A stretch of 64,000 bases of DNA from Lysobacter stagni (GTDB lineage Bacteria > Pseudomonadota > Gammaproteobacteria > Xanthomonadales > Xanthomonadaceae). Numbering within the stretch: the first letter of the stretch is position 1; every line of letters starts with the position of its first letter. The DNA lies in NCBI RefSeq assembly GCF_030053425.1, contig NZ_JASGBI010000001.1, positions 62,001-126,000 on the forward strand. Direction: 5' to 3'. The position numbers and the translations under genes are program-made. Positions 63,663 to 64,000 of this stretch are shown here, piece after piece. A model generated the notes under the pieces. The model was given only the letters and a program-made list of their open reading frames with translations, did no database searches and was not told the origin of the DNA.

Positions 63663-64000
63663 CTAGCGGCGACCGCTACCGTCGATGTAATCGATCAACA
63701 CCTGCGGCATCCGCGGCGTGATGCGCTCCGGCACCGCGTCCGCGCGCAGATCGAGGTAGAGCGCAGCGGCAGCGAGAATCGCACCGCGCACCGATGCGGT
63801 GTCGTGCGAGGCGACAGTCGCCGACAAGCGGCCGTCGTCGTCCATCCCCAGCGCCTCCGCGCGACGCACGCCGCGCTGCGGGCGCGAGGCGCGACGGTGC
63901 AGCATCGGCCCCAGCACCTGGTCGCGGAAGAACGCGAGCATGCCCAGCGCATCGAACAGTTCGCCGCGTCCCCACTTCGCCGCGGCATAGTGCAACCAGA
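63663..64000 (-). CDS. Nucleotidyltransferase-like protein, C-terminal part
   Basis: About 112 C-terminal residues; the gene runs past the right edge. The sequence WLHYAAAKWGRGELFDALGM, then FFRDQVLGPMLHRRA, resembles the helical C-terminal domain of small nucleotidyltransferase-like proteins, some of which databases mislabel as oxalate/formate antiporters. No catalytic residues are visible in this part. The stop is TAG. Its end lies about 75 bases from the repeat element. The assignment is tentative. Confidence 0.55.
   Translation of the reverse strand, partial: WLHYAAAKWGRGELFDALGMLAFFRDQVLGPMLHRRASRPQRGVRRAEALGMDDDGRLSATVASHDTASVRGAILAAAALYLDLRADAVPERITPRMPQVLIDYIDGSGRR

Overview
The window is about 68% GC, densely coded, and carries several marks of a Xanthomonadaceae (Lysobacter-like) gammaproteobacterium. 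These include two TonB-dependent receptors, an SAH riboswitch before ahcY, a yybP-ykoY riboswitch before a GDT1-type exporter, a ColR/ColS-like two-component pair, RimK/RimB, a lysine-rich histone H1-like protein and many intergenic inverted repeats of the type common in this family. The genus is inferred from gene content. No 16S or marker search was possible.

Layout. 0-9.5 kb: the end of fadE, a hotdog protein, an ECF42-type sigma factor with its YciI partner, a DUF1304 membrane protein, a Tat-exported Rossmann protein, an MFS carrier, a GMC oxidoreductase and a serine hydrolase. 9.5-11.1 kb: the histone-like gene and 1.1 kb without a convincing gene, holding a strong promoter/terminator pair that suggests a small RNA. 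11.1-17.5 kb: gcvT-gcvH, an SPFH/NfeD pair, and an ECF sigma / membrane protein / proline-tailed PDZ operon. 17.5-21.3 kb: a Fur-type heme uptake operon (hemP, receptor, DUF6607). 21.3-31.4 kb: aldo/keto reductase, riboswitch-linked Mn exporter, diguanylate cyclase, nucleoside transporter with ribokinase, a second iron receptor with a PepSY protein, and dusB.

31.5-43.9 kb: a methyltransferase, small exported and membrane proteins, an OlsF-like fused acyltransferase coupled to an LpxH-like phosphatase, then the S-adenosylmethionine cycle genes metK, ahcY and metF. A hydrolase / LytS-type kinase / LytTR regulator operon interrupts the last group. 43.9-50.2 kb: tandem DUF4124-like paralogues, ilvE, the ColRS-like pair, rimK-rimB and tRNA-Gly(CCC). 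50.2-58.9 kb: a GDSL autotransporter, thiS and thiG separated by repeats, trmB, an SLC13 permease, several small enzymes and an FAH-family hydrolase. 58.9-64 kb: mscL, an M28 peptidase, a degenerate GGDEF-EAL-receiver protein, a large nested palindrome flanked by tandem repeats, and the end of a nucleotidyltransferase-like gene.

Most of the window is housekeeping. The unusual parts are the putative small RNAs, the repeat families (one of which begins exactly at stop codons), the nested palindrome, several translationally coupled lineage-specific operons, and start sites that look leaderless (dusB, thiS, thiG). No transposase, phage gene or CRISPR array was found.
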